This document shows positions 18,082 through 26,100 of a stretch of 64,000 bases of DNA, piece by piece. This DNA comes from Pseudomonadota bacterium (lineage in GTDB: Bacteria > Pseudomonadota > Gammaproteobacteria > Steroidobacterales > Steroidobacteraceae). The translations under genes and the position numbers were made by a program. Location of the stretch: NCBI GenBank assembly GCA_018241425.1, contig JAFEDU010000002.1, forward strand, positions 124,001-188,000. The letters are read 5' to 3'. The notes beneath the pieces were generated by a model, which did no database searches, was not told the DNA's origin, and saw only the letters and a program-made list of their open reading frames with translations. Numbering within the stretch: the stretch's first letter is position 1; the number at the start of each line of letters is the position of its first letter.

Positions 18082-18639
18082 TCAGAAGTTCAGGGTTAAG
18101 GCCGCTGAGATCAGAGCCGAATTGCCCTGCGAGCCGTGGAAGTTCTCCCACTCAACGCGCATCGCCGGCATCCCAAACTTGAATTGCATACCAAGGCCCC
18201 ATGCGAGGCCATTGTTGTTGGTTGAACCGGAGGGGCCACAGTAGCTTGTGCACGAGGTGCTGGTGACCTGGGTCACCCGCGCCACGCCAACCTTGCCGTA
18301 GACGTCTAGGTAGGGGAGGGGGACAGGGGGATAGAGTACTGCGTAGACCGCGGTGGCGTGCGTCTTGGTGTGGTCGGTTTCCGGGGGCTGGGGTATGTCG
18401 TAAGTCACTGACTTGCCGCCGAAGTCGACGTACTCAAGTTCGCCGCTCAGGAAGCTGATCGGCCGCCAACCGGCCAGTACCTTCCACCCGATTTCGTGGG
18501 CGTTTATCTGGTAGTAGTCCTGCCGAACCGTAGACTGGCCGGCGCCAGCTCCCACATACAGTCCCAAGAGGTCGTCGGCGCGGGCAGTGGCGGACAGAAC
18601 TAGGCATGTGCCGATTAAGGCGGCAGCTGTAAATCGCAT
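18082..18639 (-). CDS. Outer membrane beta-barrel protein (island cargo)
   Basis: A 185-residue protein with a signal peptide (residues 1-21, ending TARA). It shows an OmpA/OmpW-like barrel pattern of alternating strands and a terminal aromatic residue (LTLNF), which is the typical signal for barrel assembly. Gly-rich strand starts such as LYVGAGAGQS and LEYVDFGGKS support this. Two cysteines in STSCTSYC probably form a loop disulfide. Together with the DUF4156 lipoprotein it suggests a surface-altering cargo. Function is unknown. Confidence 0.75.
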   Translation of the reverse strand: MRFTAAALIGTCLVLSATARADDLLGLYVGAGAGQSTVRQDYYQINAHEIGWKVLAGWRPISFLSGELEYVDFGGKSVTYDIPQPPETDHTKTHATAVYAVLYPPVPLPYLDVYGKVGVARVTQVTSTSCTSYCGPSGSTNNNGLAWGLGMQFKFGMPAMRVEWENFHGSQGNSALISAALTLNF

Positions 18640-19418
18640 GGCGGAGAGACCCCTGTCTTAGATTTCGGTAGAGCGACCGCGTCAGCCGCTAACAGTTCCG
18701 TTTGAGGGGTTCTCGGATGGAAAGTTCGCCGGCGGGTGAAAACTCCGGTATCAGTGGCCGATTCAAATGGCCACCCAACGGACTGACGCCGGTCTTGACA
18801 CTCACGGCCCCAGTGGCGGAGTTGGGCACTTGGGTCTTTCTCTCTGCCGTTCTGCTTCGGGGCCCGCGGGGTTGTCCCTTCATCCGGAACTCCGGCTAGC
18901 TAAGCCTACGAGGTCAGCGGAGGTCTGGTGGCCGAATCGAGGGCATCGACCTTGGACAGTTGAAATCCTTGCGTCGCAATGCCGCTCGCCAAGACCTGGG
19001 AATGACGAACAGAGCACGATCCAAGCGGCGGCAGGGACCCTCGAAAATCCTGCTTTCAGAATCATGCAGTTAAGCGCGCGTTGCCACGGACGTGTCCAGA
19101 TCGACTGAAGAATGCGGGGAGCGGGCTCAGGGCGGGTGCAAAATCGCATCTGTTGAATCATCAACTTACGAGGTTCGTGCCATCGCGCTGCCAGGCAACG
19201 ATTCCAGCGAGCGCGACTGATTTGCCTCAATCGCAAGTTGGATCAGCGACTTGCGAATACAACTGCGCGGGAGACGGCGGTGCGGGAGATCGGAGGACTG
19301 TTATGCAGGATAGACAGGCGGCGACTGTTGTCGCACGAGTGTCGCCTGATGATTGAAGCAATAAGAGGCAAGCTAAACGCGTTGCCTCAGGCCGCGTTAC
19401 GTCAGCTGGTGCCCGGCA
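18640..19418. other. Gene-poor stretch within the island
   Basis: About 780 bp between the barrel gene and the toxin gene. Only short open frames without recognisable domains, good starts or ribosome sites are present on either strand. The longest plausible one (19238-19441, plus strand, TTG start) is not supported. It may hold promoter DNA, decayed cargo or a small RNA. I see no clear repeat or hairpin. Confidence 0.5.
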
Positions 19419-20381
19419 CTAGGTTTCAGTGTCCCAGTTAGTGCGCTCGGCGTCTGCGTGCGTCGCGGCGTTGAGAATGCAACACCTTGCGTTGGGAGGC
19501 GGGGCCACAACTTGCACGACTGATTCAGAGTGATGCAGCTGCCTAGGAAACACGGCAAGACTGCGTTTTTCAGTAATTGTCGACGAGAATAATACCCCCT
19601 CAAACCCTGCATAGGACAACATGCTGCCCAGCAACTGAGAGTTTGCGGGCGTTGACCACATCGCTGGATATTGGCGCCAATTCTCGGCGAGAACTGTTTC
19701 CATAAAAATGTCGACGCTGTTCACGAGCCGCAAGGGGACCAGACTTAACTTGGCTTCCTCACTTCGCACGTTATTCGACAGGCGAAAACTTGCGAGGACA
19801 TCCACAAATGGCTTCACATTTCTTGGATTCGTTAGATCGAAAACGTTGTTTATGTTTCCGCGAACAGCGAGCCAAGTTACGCTTGCTTTGCTGCAGAGAG
19901 CTAGCTCATCGGCGGTCAGTCCGGCACGGCCGGATTCCCGCAACAATCCGTTTTTTTCGCGAAGTGCTGTCTCCAGATCCTCGGCCAAGTAAAGCGCAGG
20001 GAATGGGGTATAACGTGAGCTATCTATATCAATGCCGTAGTTGAATCGGCCGCCGACCCAACTCAAGCTGCCGAGACAGGATAAAGGGCGCTCCGAATAC
20101 TTGTAGTCGATTGCCCGACCCCACCCTTCAAGAGAAACCTGCATTCCTCGAACTGACTGAAGGGCATTACGGAGATTGTCTTGCCGTGCGGCGCGCTGCC
20201 GCTCAAGCTCGTAGAACCAGAGGTAGTGGTATTCCTGCAGATCCCCAGCACGGGCGCGCCAATGGGCGAGCTGGTGATCAGTGAAATACTCTAGGAGCAG
20301 CTCACCTGGCGAGACCTCAGGAAATCCTGGGCCGCGGTAGACGTTATATCGAAGCTGCTTGCCGCCGCGGCGCTTTACCAT
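19419..20381 (-). CDS. RES-domain toxin (NAD-targeting), extended form
   Basis: A 320-residue protein. From about residue 97 it carries a RES domain: GGRFNYG at 110-116, the ALYLAEDLETALRE segment with Y131 and E142, and a late GFEGVLFSS with candidate S266-S267. RES toxins such as MbcT and ParT degrade or use NAD+ and are neutralised by Xre/MbcA/ParS antitoxins. Residues 1-95 form an added charged helical domain not present in the short toxins (which run about 150-230 residues). The start lies inside the end of the antitoxin gene (38-nt overlap), the usual antitoxin-first order. Base composition is visibly lower in GC than the chromosome around the island. Confidence 0.82.
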   Translation of the reverse strand: MVKRRGGKQLRYNVYRGPGFPEVSPGELLLEYFTDHQLAHWRARAGDLQEYHYLWFYELERQRAARQDNLRNALQSVRGMQVSLEGWGRAIDYKYSERPLSCLGSLSWVGGRFNYGIDIDSSRYTPFPALYLAEDLETALREKNGLLRESGRAGLTADELALCSKASVTWLAVRGNINNVFDLTNPRNVKPFVDVLASFRLSNNVRSEEAKLSLVPLRLVNSVDIFMETVLAENWRQYPAMWSTPANSQLLGSMLSYAGFEGVLFSSTITEKRSLAVFPRQLHHSESVVQVVAPPPNARCCILNAATHADAERTNWDTET

Positions 20382-20748
20382 TTTGATCCAGCGCCTGCGT
20401 CACAAACCGCAATAGCTTGTTGTATCTCCCCATTCGGAGCATGTCGCGTGGACTGAGATCGCCGAGCAACGGGTTGGGGGTCTGTAGCCAAAGCTTGGTC
20501 TTGATATCGTCTTGGAAGAACGTCCAGACCAAGTTGCAGATGTTTGCGACATTCGCAAGATGCTCGCGGACTTCGCGAGGCGCTTTGTCGTCATACCGAA
20601 CTGACGATTTAGCTAGGCCAGTCGCGTGTGCAACGTCTCTTGTCTCCAAGCCGACGAATTCGCGGACCTTCTGATAGTTGAGCCCGCTGTTTTCCCAGAA
20701 CTTCAGCCTGTCTGCGGTCGAGACGGTCGCAAATAGCTTAGACGTCAT
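20344..20748 (-). CDS. Xre/MbcA/ParS-type antitoxin
   Basis: A 134-residue protein. An N-terminal HTH-like region, with YQKVREFVGLETRDVAHATGL, is followed by the C-terminal toxin-binding DUF2384 region containing LWLQTPNPLLGDLSPRDMLRMG, a strong family signature. It should repress its own promoter and block the RES toxin encoded next. Start is uncertain: ATG 20748 is used, but GTG 20769 is also in frame and neither has a clear ribosome site. Confidence 0.85.
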   Translation of the reverse strand: MTSKLFATVSTADRLKFWENSGLNYQKVREFVGLETRDVAHATGLAKSSVRYDDKAPREVREHLANVANICNLVWTFFQDDIKTKLWLQTPNPLLGDLSPRDMLRMGRYNKLLRFVTQALDQNGKAPRRQAASI

Positions 20749-20778
20749 AATCCGATTGTCCGAGAGCACCGATCAGCT

Positions 20779-20784
20779 AGTATA
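20779..20784 (-). promoter_or_regulatory. Candidate -10 element of the RES/Xre operon
   Basis: Read on the minus strand, TATACT (five of six to the sigma-70 consensus) lies about 30 nt upstream of the antitoxin start in an AT-rich stretch unlike the surrounding DNA. The matching -35 region is weak, which fits an autoregulated promoter. This is inference from sequence alone. Confidence 0.35.
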
Positions 20785-20843
20785 TGCCCGGAATGAACCA
20801 GAAAAATACCAAATATTAACCATATGAGATGCGGCCCGCTTCA

Positions 20844-20861
20844 CGCGGGATATTTGCGGGA
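20844..20861 (+). repeat. Paired heptamer CGCGGGA/TGCGGGA, 11-bp spacing (right arm)
   Basis: CGCGGGA at 20844-20850 and TGCGGGA at 20855-20861 repeat the pair at 16061-16078 with the same spacing, orientation and ATT spacer. They lie about 95 bp inside the right att core. In the excised circle the two pairs would flank the att core, as arm sites do. Confidence 0.55.
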
Positions 20862-20956
20862 GTCAGTGGTGCTTGGTAGTGCCTCGCAATGCCGCATGCA
20901 ACGGGCGCCGCTTGGCAAGTCATTGATTTATCTACCGGTCAATTTTTGGCCCAGCT

Positions 20957-21001
20957 CTCATAATGCCGGGGTCGAGGGTTCGAGTCCCTCCCTTTCCACC
21001 A
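20957..21001 (+). repeat. attR core (displaced 3' end of tRNA-Met)
   Basis: A 45-bp exact copy of the tRNA-Met 3' part (15969-16013) without the 5' half. It marks the right end of the island. A CAGGGC/GCCCTG stem at 21009-21029 just outside may be the original tRNA terminator, though no T tract follows. Confidence 0.9.
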
Positions 21002-21067
21002 ATTACCTCAGGGCTGTTGCCCGGCCCTGTCAAATCGCGTCCCAGGACGAGGGTGGTCACGACCTGG

Positions 21068-21955
21068 CTAGCCTTTTGCTCGTTTGCAGCCCAAGAGCCG
21101 CCTGAGGACATTCGGTGGGCTTCTTCGCTGGGCCGTAATGGCATAGAAGGATTCAAACACGTGCGGAACGGTTCCGTACTTGAGTAGCTGTCCGCTGCGC
21201 ATCTCATCCTGGACGACAACCTCCGGCACCACTGCGAGCGCGCCGGAATCTCGCGCTAGCAACCGGAGTAGGGCCATGTCATCGACCTCGGCGTAGATGT
21301 TAACGTTGACGCCGCATTTCTCGCACCATAGATCAAAGTGACTGCGAATATCGCTGCTGGGGCCCGGTACGACGAGCGCCTGACCGCTCAGATCCTTGGG
21401 AATTTGAAACGCCTCTCCCTTACTTCGCGGCGGCCCAACAACGCAGACTGTTTGGCGGGCGATGCGCTGACATCGCCAGGGATGGCGCGCGTCGATTACA
21501 GCGGGACGGTTGGCGAACACCACATCGAGCTGATGGACACGAAGTCGCTCAAGCAACTCCTCAATGCTTCCCGAAACCACACTAAGGCGAAGGTCTTTGT
21601 CCGCGAGGAGTGGGCGAAGCAGGTTTTCCAGAAAGTTGCGCGATAGAGTCGCTACTGCGCCGATCCTGAGCTCCTGAAGTGTCCGGCCGTCGCCGGCGCG
21701 CACGGTTGCCATCAGCTCCTGGCCAAGGGTGAAAATGCTGTCCGCGTAGTCAAGGACAGTCGCGCCGAACTGCGTGAGCTTCAGCCGGCGGTCGATCCGA
21801 TCGAACAATGGCTGGCCGAGATAGCTCTCAAGAGCGCGGATCTGCGCGGAGAGCGCTGACTGCGAAAGATGCAGCTGCTCAGCAACCCGAGTCAGATGAC
21901 CCTCCTTGGCGACCGCCCAGAAGTAATGCAAATGGCGGAAATTGAGATTGCGCAT
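21068..21955 (-). CDS. LysR-family regulator of the DAB operon
   Basis: A 295-residue LysR-type regulator. The N-terminal HTH spans residues 1-65 with the family pattern HLHYFWAVAKEGHLTRVAEQLHLSQ broken by conserved Ala and Leu positions. The effector-binding domain follows. It is divergent from dabB with 96 bp between the starts, and an exact 6-bp inverted repeat (GCACAA, one base, TTGTGC) lies in that gap. LysR genes next to DAB transporters are common and are thought to respond to inorganic carbon status. The C-terminus ends beside the island's right border. Confidence 0.9.
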   Translation of the reverse strand: MRNLNFRHLHYFWAVAKEGHLTRVAEQLHLSQSALSAQIRALESYLGQPLFDRIDRRLKLTQFGATVLDYADSIFTLGQELMATVRAGDGRTLQELRIGAVATLSRNFLENLLRPLLADKDLRLSVVSGSIEELLERLRVHQLDVVFANRPAVIDARHPWRCQRIARQTVCVVGPPRSKGEAFQIPKDLSGQALVVPGPSSDIRSHFDLWCEKCGVNVNIYAEVDDMALLRLLARDSGALAVVPEVVVQDEMRSGQLLKYGTVPHVFESFYAITAQRRSPPNVLRRLLGCKRAKG

Positions 21956-21974
21956 GCCAGTGTTCCAAAAAATC

Positions 21975-21987
21975 GCACAAGTTGTGC
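21975..21987. promoter_or_regulatory. Palindromic operator candidate in the LysR-dabB gap
   Basis: GCACAA-G-TTGTGC is a perfect 6+6 dyad with one central base, placed 20 bp upstream of the LysR start and about 65 to 75 bp upstream of dabB. The position suits autoregulation of the LysR gene and activation of dabB. No direct evidence ties it to this regulator. Confidence 0.5.
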
Positions 21988-22060
21988 TTTCTAATCTATT
22001 TTACGTGCTCGCCGGCCGACCGCACACTCCTGGCGTGCTATCGGTTGCCGGGTGCGAATC

Positions 22061-23626
22061 ATGTTCGGGCCATACTGGTGGTGGATGCCTCCCGCGATGT
22101 ACTTGGCGGGTGCCGGATGGGCAGCACTGAAGTTCTTCCGGCCGTCGTATGTCGTGATCGTGGTGACCTCGGTGGCTCTGTTGATGCAGTGCGGCCTGTC
22201 GGTTTCCGTGTTGCCCATTGCCCCACTCGAGCCCGGCGTCCTAGGCCCCGTCGGGATTGTGGCGCTACTTGTCAGTTTCTTGGGCTGGATTATCGGTAGG
22301 TTTTCGGCGCGATATCTCGAGGGGGAGTCTGGCCAGGGGCGGTATGCGATCGCGCTCCTGGCGACACTCGCTGCAGTCAATGCAGTGATCGTGAGTGCGG
22401 ATCTCGGCTTACTGATTGCGTGTTGGGTGCTGAGCAGTGTTGGCCTCCACCATCTGCTGACCTTCTACTCTGATCGGGCCCCTGCCGTAGTGGCAGCCCA
22501 CAAAAAGTTCCTTTCGGCCCGTCTCGCCGAGGTATGCCTCGTGGCTGGGGCAGCCTTGATCTATCGCGAATGGGGCACTTTGAGCATGGCTTCGATCGCC
22601 GATCACGCGCGGTCGCTGGAGGTGCCGAGCGCTGGCATCACTGCAGCCGCCTTCCTGCTTGCACTCGGTGCCATTCTGAAATCCGCGCAGCTGCCGCTGC
22701 ACGGGTGGTTGATTCAGGTGATGGAGGCCCCGACGCCCGTGTCCGCGTTACTGCACGCCGGCATCGTGAACCTGGGTGGCTTCGTCATGATCCGGCTCGC
22801 CCCTCTGATCAGCCACGTTCCCGCCGCTCAAGCGCTGCTGGTGCTTGTCGGGAGCCTCACCGCCGTGCTTGCGGGCCTGGTCATGATGACGCGGATCAGC
22901 ATCAAGGTACGACTCGCATGGTCCACGTGCTCGCAGATGGGATTCATGCTGATGGAGTGCGGACTGGGCCTCTACGACCTGGCTCTCCTGCACCTTGTCG
23001 CTCACTCACTCTACAAAGCCTACGCGTTCCTGACGGCAGGAGAGGCCGTCACCGCCACCCGACAGCGAGCGCTGCGCGCGCTCGATACCGGTGACCTTCC
23101 CGGCAGCGTCGCGCGACGTGTGCTGGCCCTGCCGGCCGCCGTGGCGCTTGTACTCGGCTCAGCCTTCGCATGGCATCAGCTTTTCCGCACGGCACCGGTT
23201 CCGCCCGTCGCCCTGCTGGTCATCGCGGTGGGACTGGCCACATTGTTCTGGGAATCGGGCCAGAACCCTGTCCAGTTGACAGTGCGTAATGCGCTCGCGG
23301 TTCTGGCACTGACGCAGCTCTATCTCACATGGCATCTCGTGGCCGGGACACTCGTCGGCCGCTTGTCCGCCGGTACTATCTCGGGTCCGCTCAGTATCTG
23401 GGTCGGACTGTGCTTCATCGTCCTGTACACGCTGCAGGGGATCATCTCCGGTGCGCCCTCCAGCGGCCTCGTGCGAGTTCTGTACCCCTGGGTGTACGGG
23501 GGCTTCTACCTGGATGAAAGCGTCACCCGATTCACCTTCCGCATCTGGCCCGCCAACCTGCGTCACCAGGATCCGGATCTCACTTCATCCTTCAATGCCG
23601 TCGCAGCAAAGGGAGAGCACACGTGA
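22061..23626 (+). CDS. dabB: DAB inorganic carbon transporter, membrane subunit DabB
   Basis: A 521-residue membrane protein of the proton-conducting NuoL/MrpA family, with about 14 helices and the conserved Lys and His in KSAQLPLHGWL and LLHAGIVNLGG. Next to a DabA protein it is DabB, the cation-driven subunit that powers vectorial CO2 hydration to bicarbonate. Start is ATG 22061; GTG 22052 is also in frame. The TGA stop overlaps the GTG of dabA (GTGA). Confidence 0.9.
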   Translation: MFGPYWWWMPPAMYLAGAGWAALKFFRPSYVVIVVTSVALLMQCGLSVSVLPIAPLEPGVLGPVGIVALLVSFLGWIIGRFSARYLEGESGQGRYAIALLATLAAVNAVIVSADLGLLIACWVLSSVGLHHLLTFYSDRAPAVVAAHKKFLSARLAEVCLVAGAALIYREWGTLSMASIADHARSLEVPSAGITAAAFLLALGAILKSAQLPLHGWLIQVMEAPTPVSALLHAGIVNLGGFVMIRLAPLISHVPAAQALLVLVGSLTAVLAGLVMMTRISIKVRLAWSTCSQMGFMLMECGLGLYDLALLHLVAHSLYKAYAFLTAGEAVTATRQRALRALDTGDLPGSVARRVLALPAAVALVLGSAFAWHQLFRTAPVPPVALLVIAVGLATLFWESGQNPVQLTVRNALAVLALTQLYLTWHLVAGTLVGRLSAGTISGPLSIWVGLCFIVLYTLQGIISGAPSSGLVRVLYPWVYGGFYLDESVTRFTFRIWPANLRHQDPDLTSSFNAVAAKGEHT

Positions 23627-26100
23627 CGACGAGCGCGCAAGCGAGCGACGCCATCGTGACAGCGGCAATCGAAGCTGCGTGTCGTTCGATCGCCCCGAAT
23701 TGGCCCTTGGACCGGCAAATCGCCGTGAGTCCGTACTGGGGGCGGGTTTCCGAACCGTTCGAGCGGGCACTCATGCGTCTGCATCGGCAGATCGGCGCCG
23801 CCCCGGCGATGTCCGCGAGTTACTACACGAATGCTTGGGAGTCAGCGACGATCAAGCCGCAGCACCTGGCGCGGGCCGGGCAGGAGTCAGGCCTCCAGCT
23901 CGGACCCGAAGCATTGGTCGATGCGCTACGCAGTGAGCCTCACGCTGGACCCTCCCTACGCCTGCTCTCCGACTGTGCGGATGCGGAGCGCGACCGGCGG
24001 TATGAGCCAACTTGGCGCGAGGCGATCACGCAGCAGGTGAGTCAGCACTGTGCCGCTTACTTTGACCGGGATCAGGCGGACTGGCATCTGCGGCCCCGCG
24101 CGGGTCTCTATGCCAGCTGGCGCGAAGCCCTTTGTCAGGATCATTCGATCGCACTTCTGATGCACGTACCGGACATTCGGGAACGGGCACGGCAGCTTCC
24201 GCTGAGTGCGCGGGAGACGATTGAATGGGCAGTAGCTACGTTGGCTGTTCCTCCAGAGTCCGCGAGGGAACTCTTCGAGGTAGTTCTACTTCGCATCAAT
24301 GGGTGGGCGGCGTGGTGCGCCTACCTGCGCTGGGAAGCCGAGCTCGGCGGCGCGACTGACGACCAGATCGTCGATTTGCTCGCGATCCGGTTGGCGTGGG
24401 AAGGCTTGCTCGATGACGGTCGACGCGACGCGCGCTCCCGGTGGGGAACCTGGCAACGCCTGTGGTCGACCCGAATTGCTAAGGAACAAGGCAGGCCAAT
24501 GCCGATAGCGCTTGTCTGGCAGCGAGCTCACGAGATCGCCTATCAGGATCGATTGTTCACCCAATTGACGCAGAGGGATCCCCACCGTCCAGTCGAGCCG
24601 CCAGCGCCTGTTCGCACACAAGTCGTGTTTTGTATCGATGTACGCTCCGAGCGCTTGCGGCGCGCGCTCGAAGCGGTTGAACCCGGGATACACACTCTTG
24701 GCTTTGCCGGGTTCTTTGGCCTCCCGATTCGCTATACGCCCATTGGAACCCAGGCGATGCGCCCGCAGCTCCCGGGATTGCTTGCACCGACGCTTGATGT
24801 AACGGAAACGACCGGAAACGACGATCTGGACCGCTCCGTCCGCGCCCGACGCCAGGCGCGACTAGGTGCGACTCAGAGCCTTCGCCCCTTCCAGCGCACG
24901 CCGGCGGCGGCGTTCACAATCGTGGAATCCCTGGGCCTCGCCTACGTCGGCAAGGTCCTGCGTGCGAGCTTCTCGCATCAGCAGTCGAAATTGGAGACGG
25001 AGGGCCTTGCCGGTTACGGTGTCAAGCAGCTGCGCCCCGACCTCGTGCTCACGGACTCTGCGGCGGTTGCCCGTCGCGTGGATCTCGCCGCATCCATCCT
25101 TCGAGCGATGAGCTTAACGTCGGGCTTTGCCCGTCTGGTGGCCCTCGTCGGGCACGGGAGCCTGAGCGTCAACAATCCGCACGCGGCAGGTCTCGATTGC
25201 GGCGCCTGCGGGGGTCAAACCGGCGCCATCAATACGCGCGTTCTAGCTCGAGTCCTCAATGATCCTGCAGTACGGCACGGGCTTGCGGAGCGCGGAATCG
25301 TCATCCCCGATACCACGGTTGTGGTCGCCGCCCTTCACAACACGACAACGGACGCCGTACAGGTCTTCGATGGCGCCGATGTCCCTGAGACGCATCAAGG
25401 GGACCTTGCAAGCTTGACACGGAGTCTCAGAATCGCTGGCGACCGCACACGGGAGGAGCGTGCGGCCAGCCTGGGCCTGGTTGAGCAGAAGGGCAATCCA
25501 CGCGCGCTGATGCGCTCGCTTTCACACCGTGCTCGGGATTGGTCGCAGACGCGCCCCGAGTGGGGGCTCGCCGACAACGCCGCGTTCATCGTGGCGCCAC
25601 GCGCGCGGACTCGTGGGATAGACCTGCAGGGCCGCAGCTTCCTGCACGACTACCGCTGGCAAGACGACACGGACGGTGCCGTTCTGGAACTCGTCATGAC
25701 GGCCCCGATGATCGTTACACACTGGATCAACCTGCAGTACTACGCCTCGACAGTGGCTCCGCGCCACTTCGGCAGCGGCAACAAGGTCCTGCACAACGTA
25801 GTGGGAGGTCGTATCGGCATATTCGAGGGGAACAGCGGAGATCTTCGGATCGGACTGCCCAGTCAGTCAGTACACGACGGGGCGCGCTGGATGCACGACC
25901 CGCTCCGCCTGTCAGTTGTGATTGATGCCCCGCGCAACATGATTGAGCGGGTGCTCCAGCACCATTCTCCGGTGCGCCAGTTGCTGGATAACGAGTGGCT
26001 GTACCTCTATCGATGGGAGGGGGCGAGCATCGAGCGCTACCTGCGCGGCAATTGGCAGGTGTGGGCGGAATCCTCATGCCCCCGCGCCGCTGCAGCATGA
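23623..26100 (+). CDS. dabA: DAB inorganic carbon transporter, zinc subunit DabA (DUF2309)
   Basis: An 825-residue DUF2309/UPF0753 protein, the beta-carbonic-anhydrase-like subunit of the DAB complex. The zinc-site residues are visible: C337 and D339 in FCIDVRSE, H511 in GHGS and C526 in GLDCGACGG. Their spacing matches the C351/D353/H524/C539 set of Halothiobacillus DabA closely. DabA with DabB hydrates CO2 irreversibly in the cytoplasm to trap bicarbonate. The GTG start overlaps dabB and the TGA overlaps the ATG of cysD, so all three are coupled. Confidence 0.94.
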   Translation: MTTSAQASDAIVTAAIEAACRSIAPNWPLDRQIAVSPYWGRVSEPFERALMRLHRQIGAAPAMSASYYTNAWESATIKPQHLARAGQESGLQLGPEALVDALRSEPHAGPSLRLLSDCADAERDRRYEPTWREAITQQVSQHCAAYFDRDQADWHLRPRAGLYASWREALCQDHSIALLMHVPDIRERARQLPLSARETIEWAVATLAVPPESARELFEVVLLRINGWAAWCAYLRWEAELGGATDDQIVDLLAIRLAWEGLLDDGRRDARSRWGTWQRLWSTRIAKEQGRPMPIALVWQRAHEIAYQDRLFTQLTQRDPHRPVEPPAPVRTQVVFCIDVRSERLRRALEAVEPGIHTLGFAGFFGLPIRYTPIGTQAMRPQLPGLLAPTLDVTETTGNDDLDRSVRARRQARLGATQSLRPFQRTPAAAFTIVESLGLAYVGKVLRASFSHQQSKLETEGLAGYGVKQLRPDLVLTDSAAVARRVDLAASILRAMSLTSGFARLVALVGHGSLSVNNPHAAGLDCGACGGQTGAINTRVLARVLNDPAVRHGLAERGIVIPDTTVVVAALHNTTTDAVQVFDGADVPETHQGDLASLTRSLRIAGDRTREERAASLGLVEQKGNPRALMRSLSHRARDWSQTRPEWGLADNAAFIVAPRARTRGIDLQGRSFLHDYRWQDDTDGAVLELVMTAPMIVTHWINLQYYASTVAPRHFGSGNKVLHNVVGGRIGIFEGNSGDLRIGLPSQSVHDGARWMHDPLRLSVVIDAPRNMIERVLQHHSPVRQLLDNEWLYLYRWEGASIERYLRGNWQVWAESSCPRAAAA

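Noticed and set aside
19238-19441. Small plus-strand frame in the island gap
   Set aside because: TTG start, no ribosome site and no recognisable domain.
20932-21219. Minus-strand frame across attR ending RAGPKIDR
   Set aside because: Only the antisense tRNA piece matches the integrase tail; it is not a separate gene, although it shows the tail expected in the excised circle.
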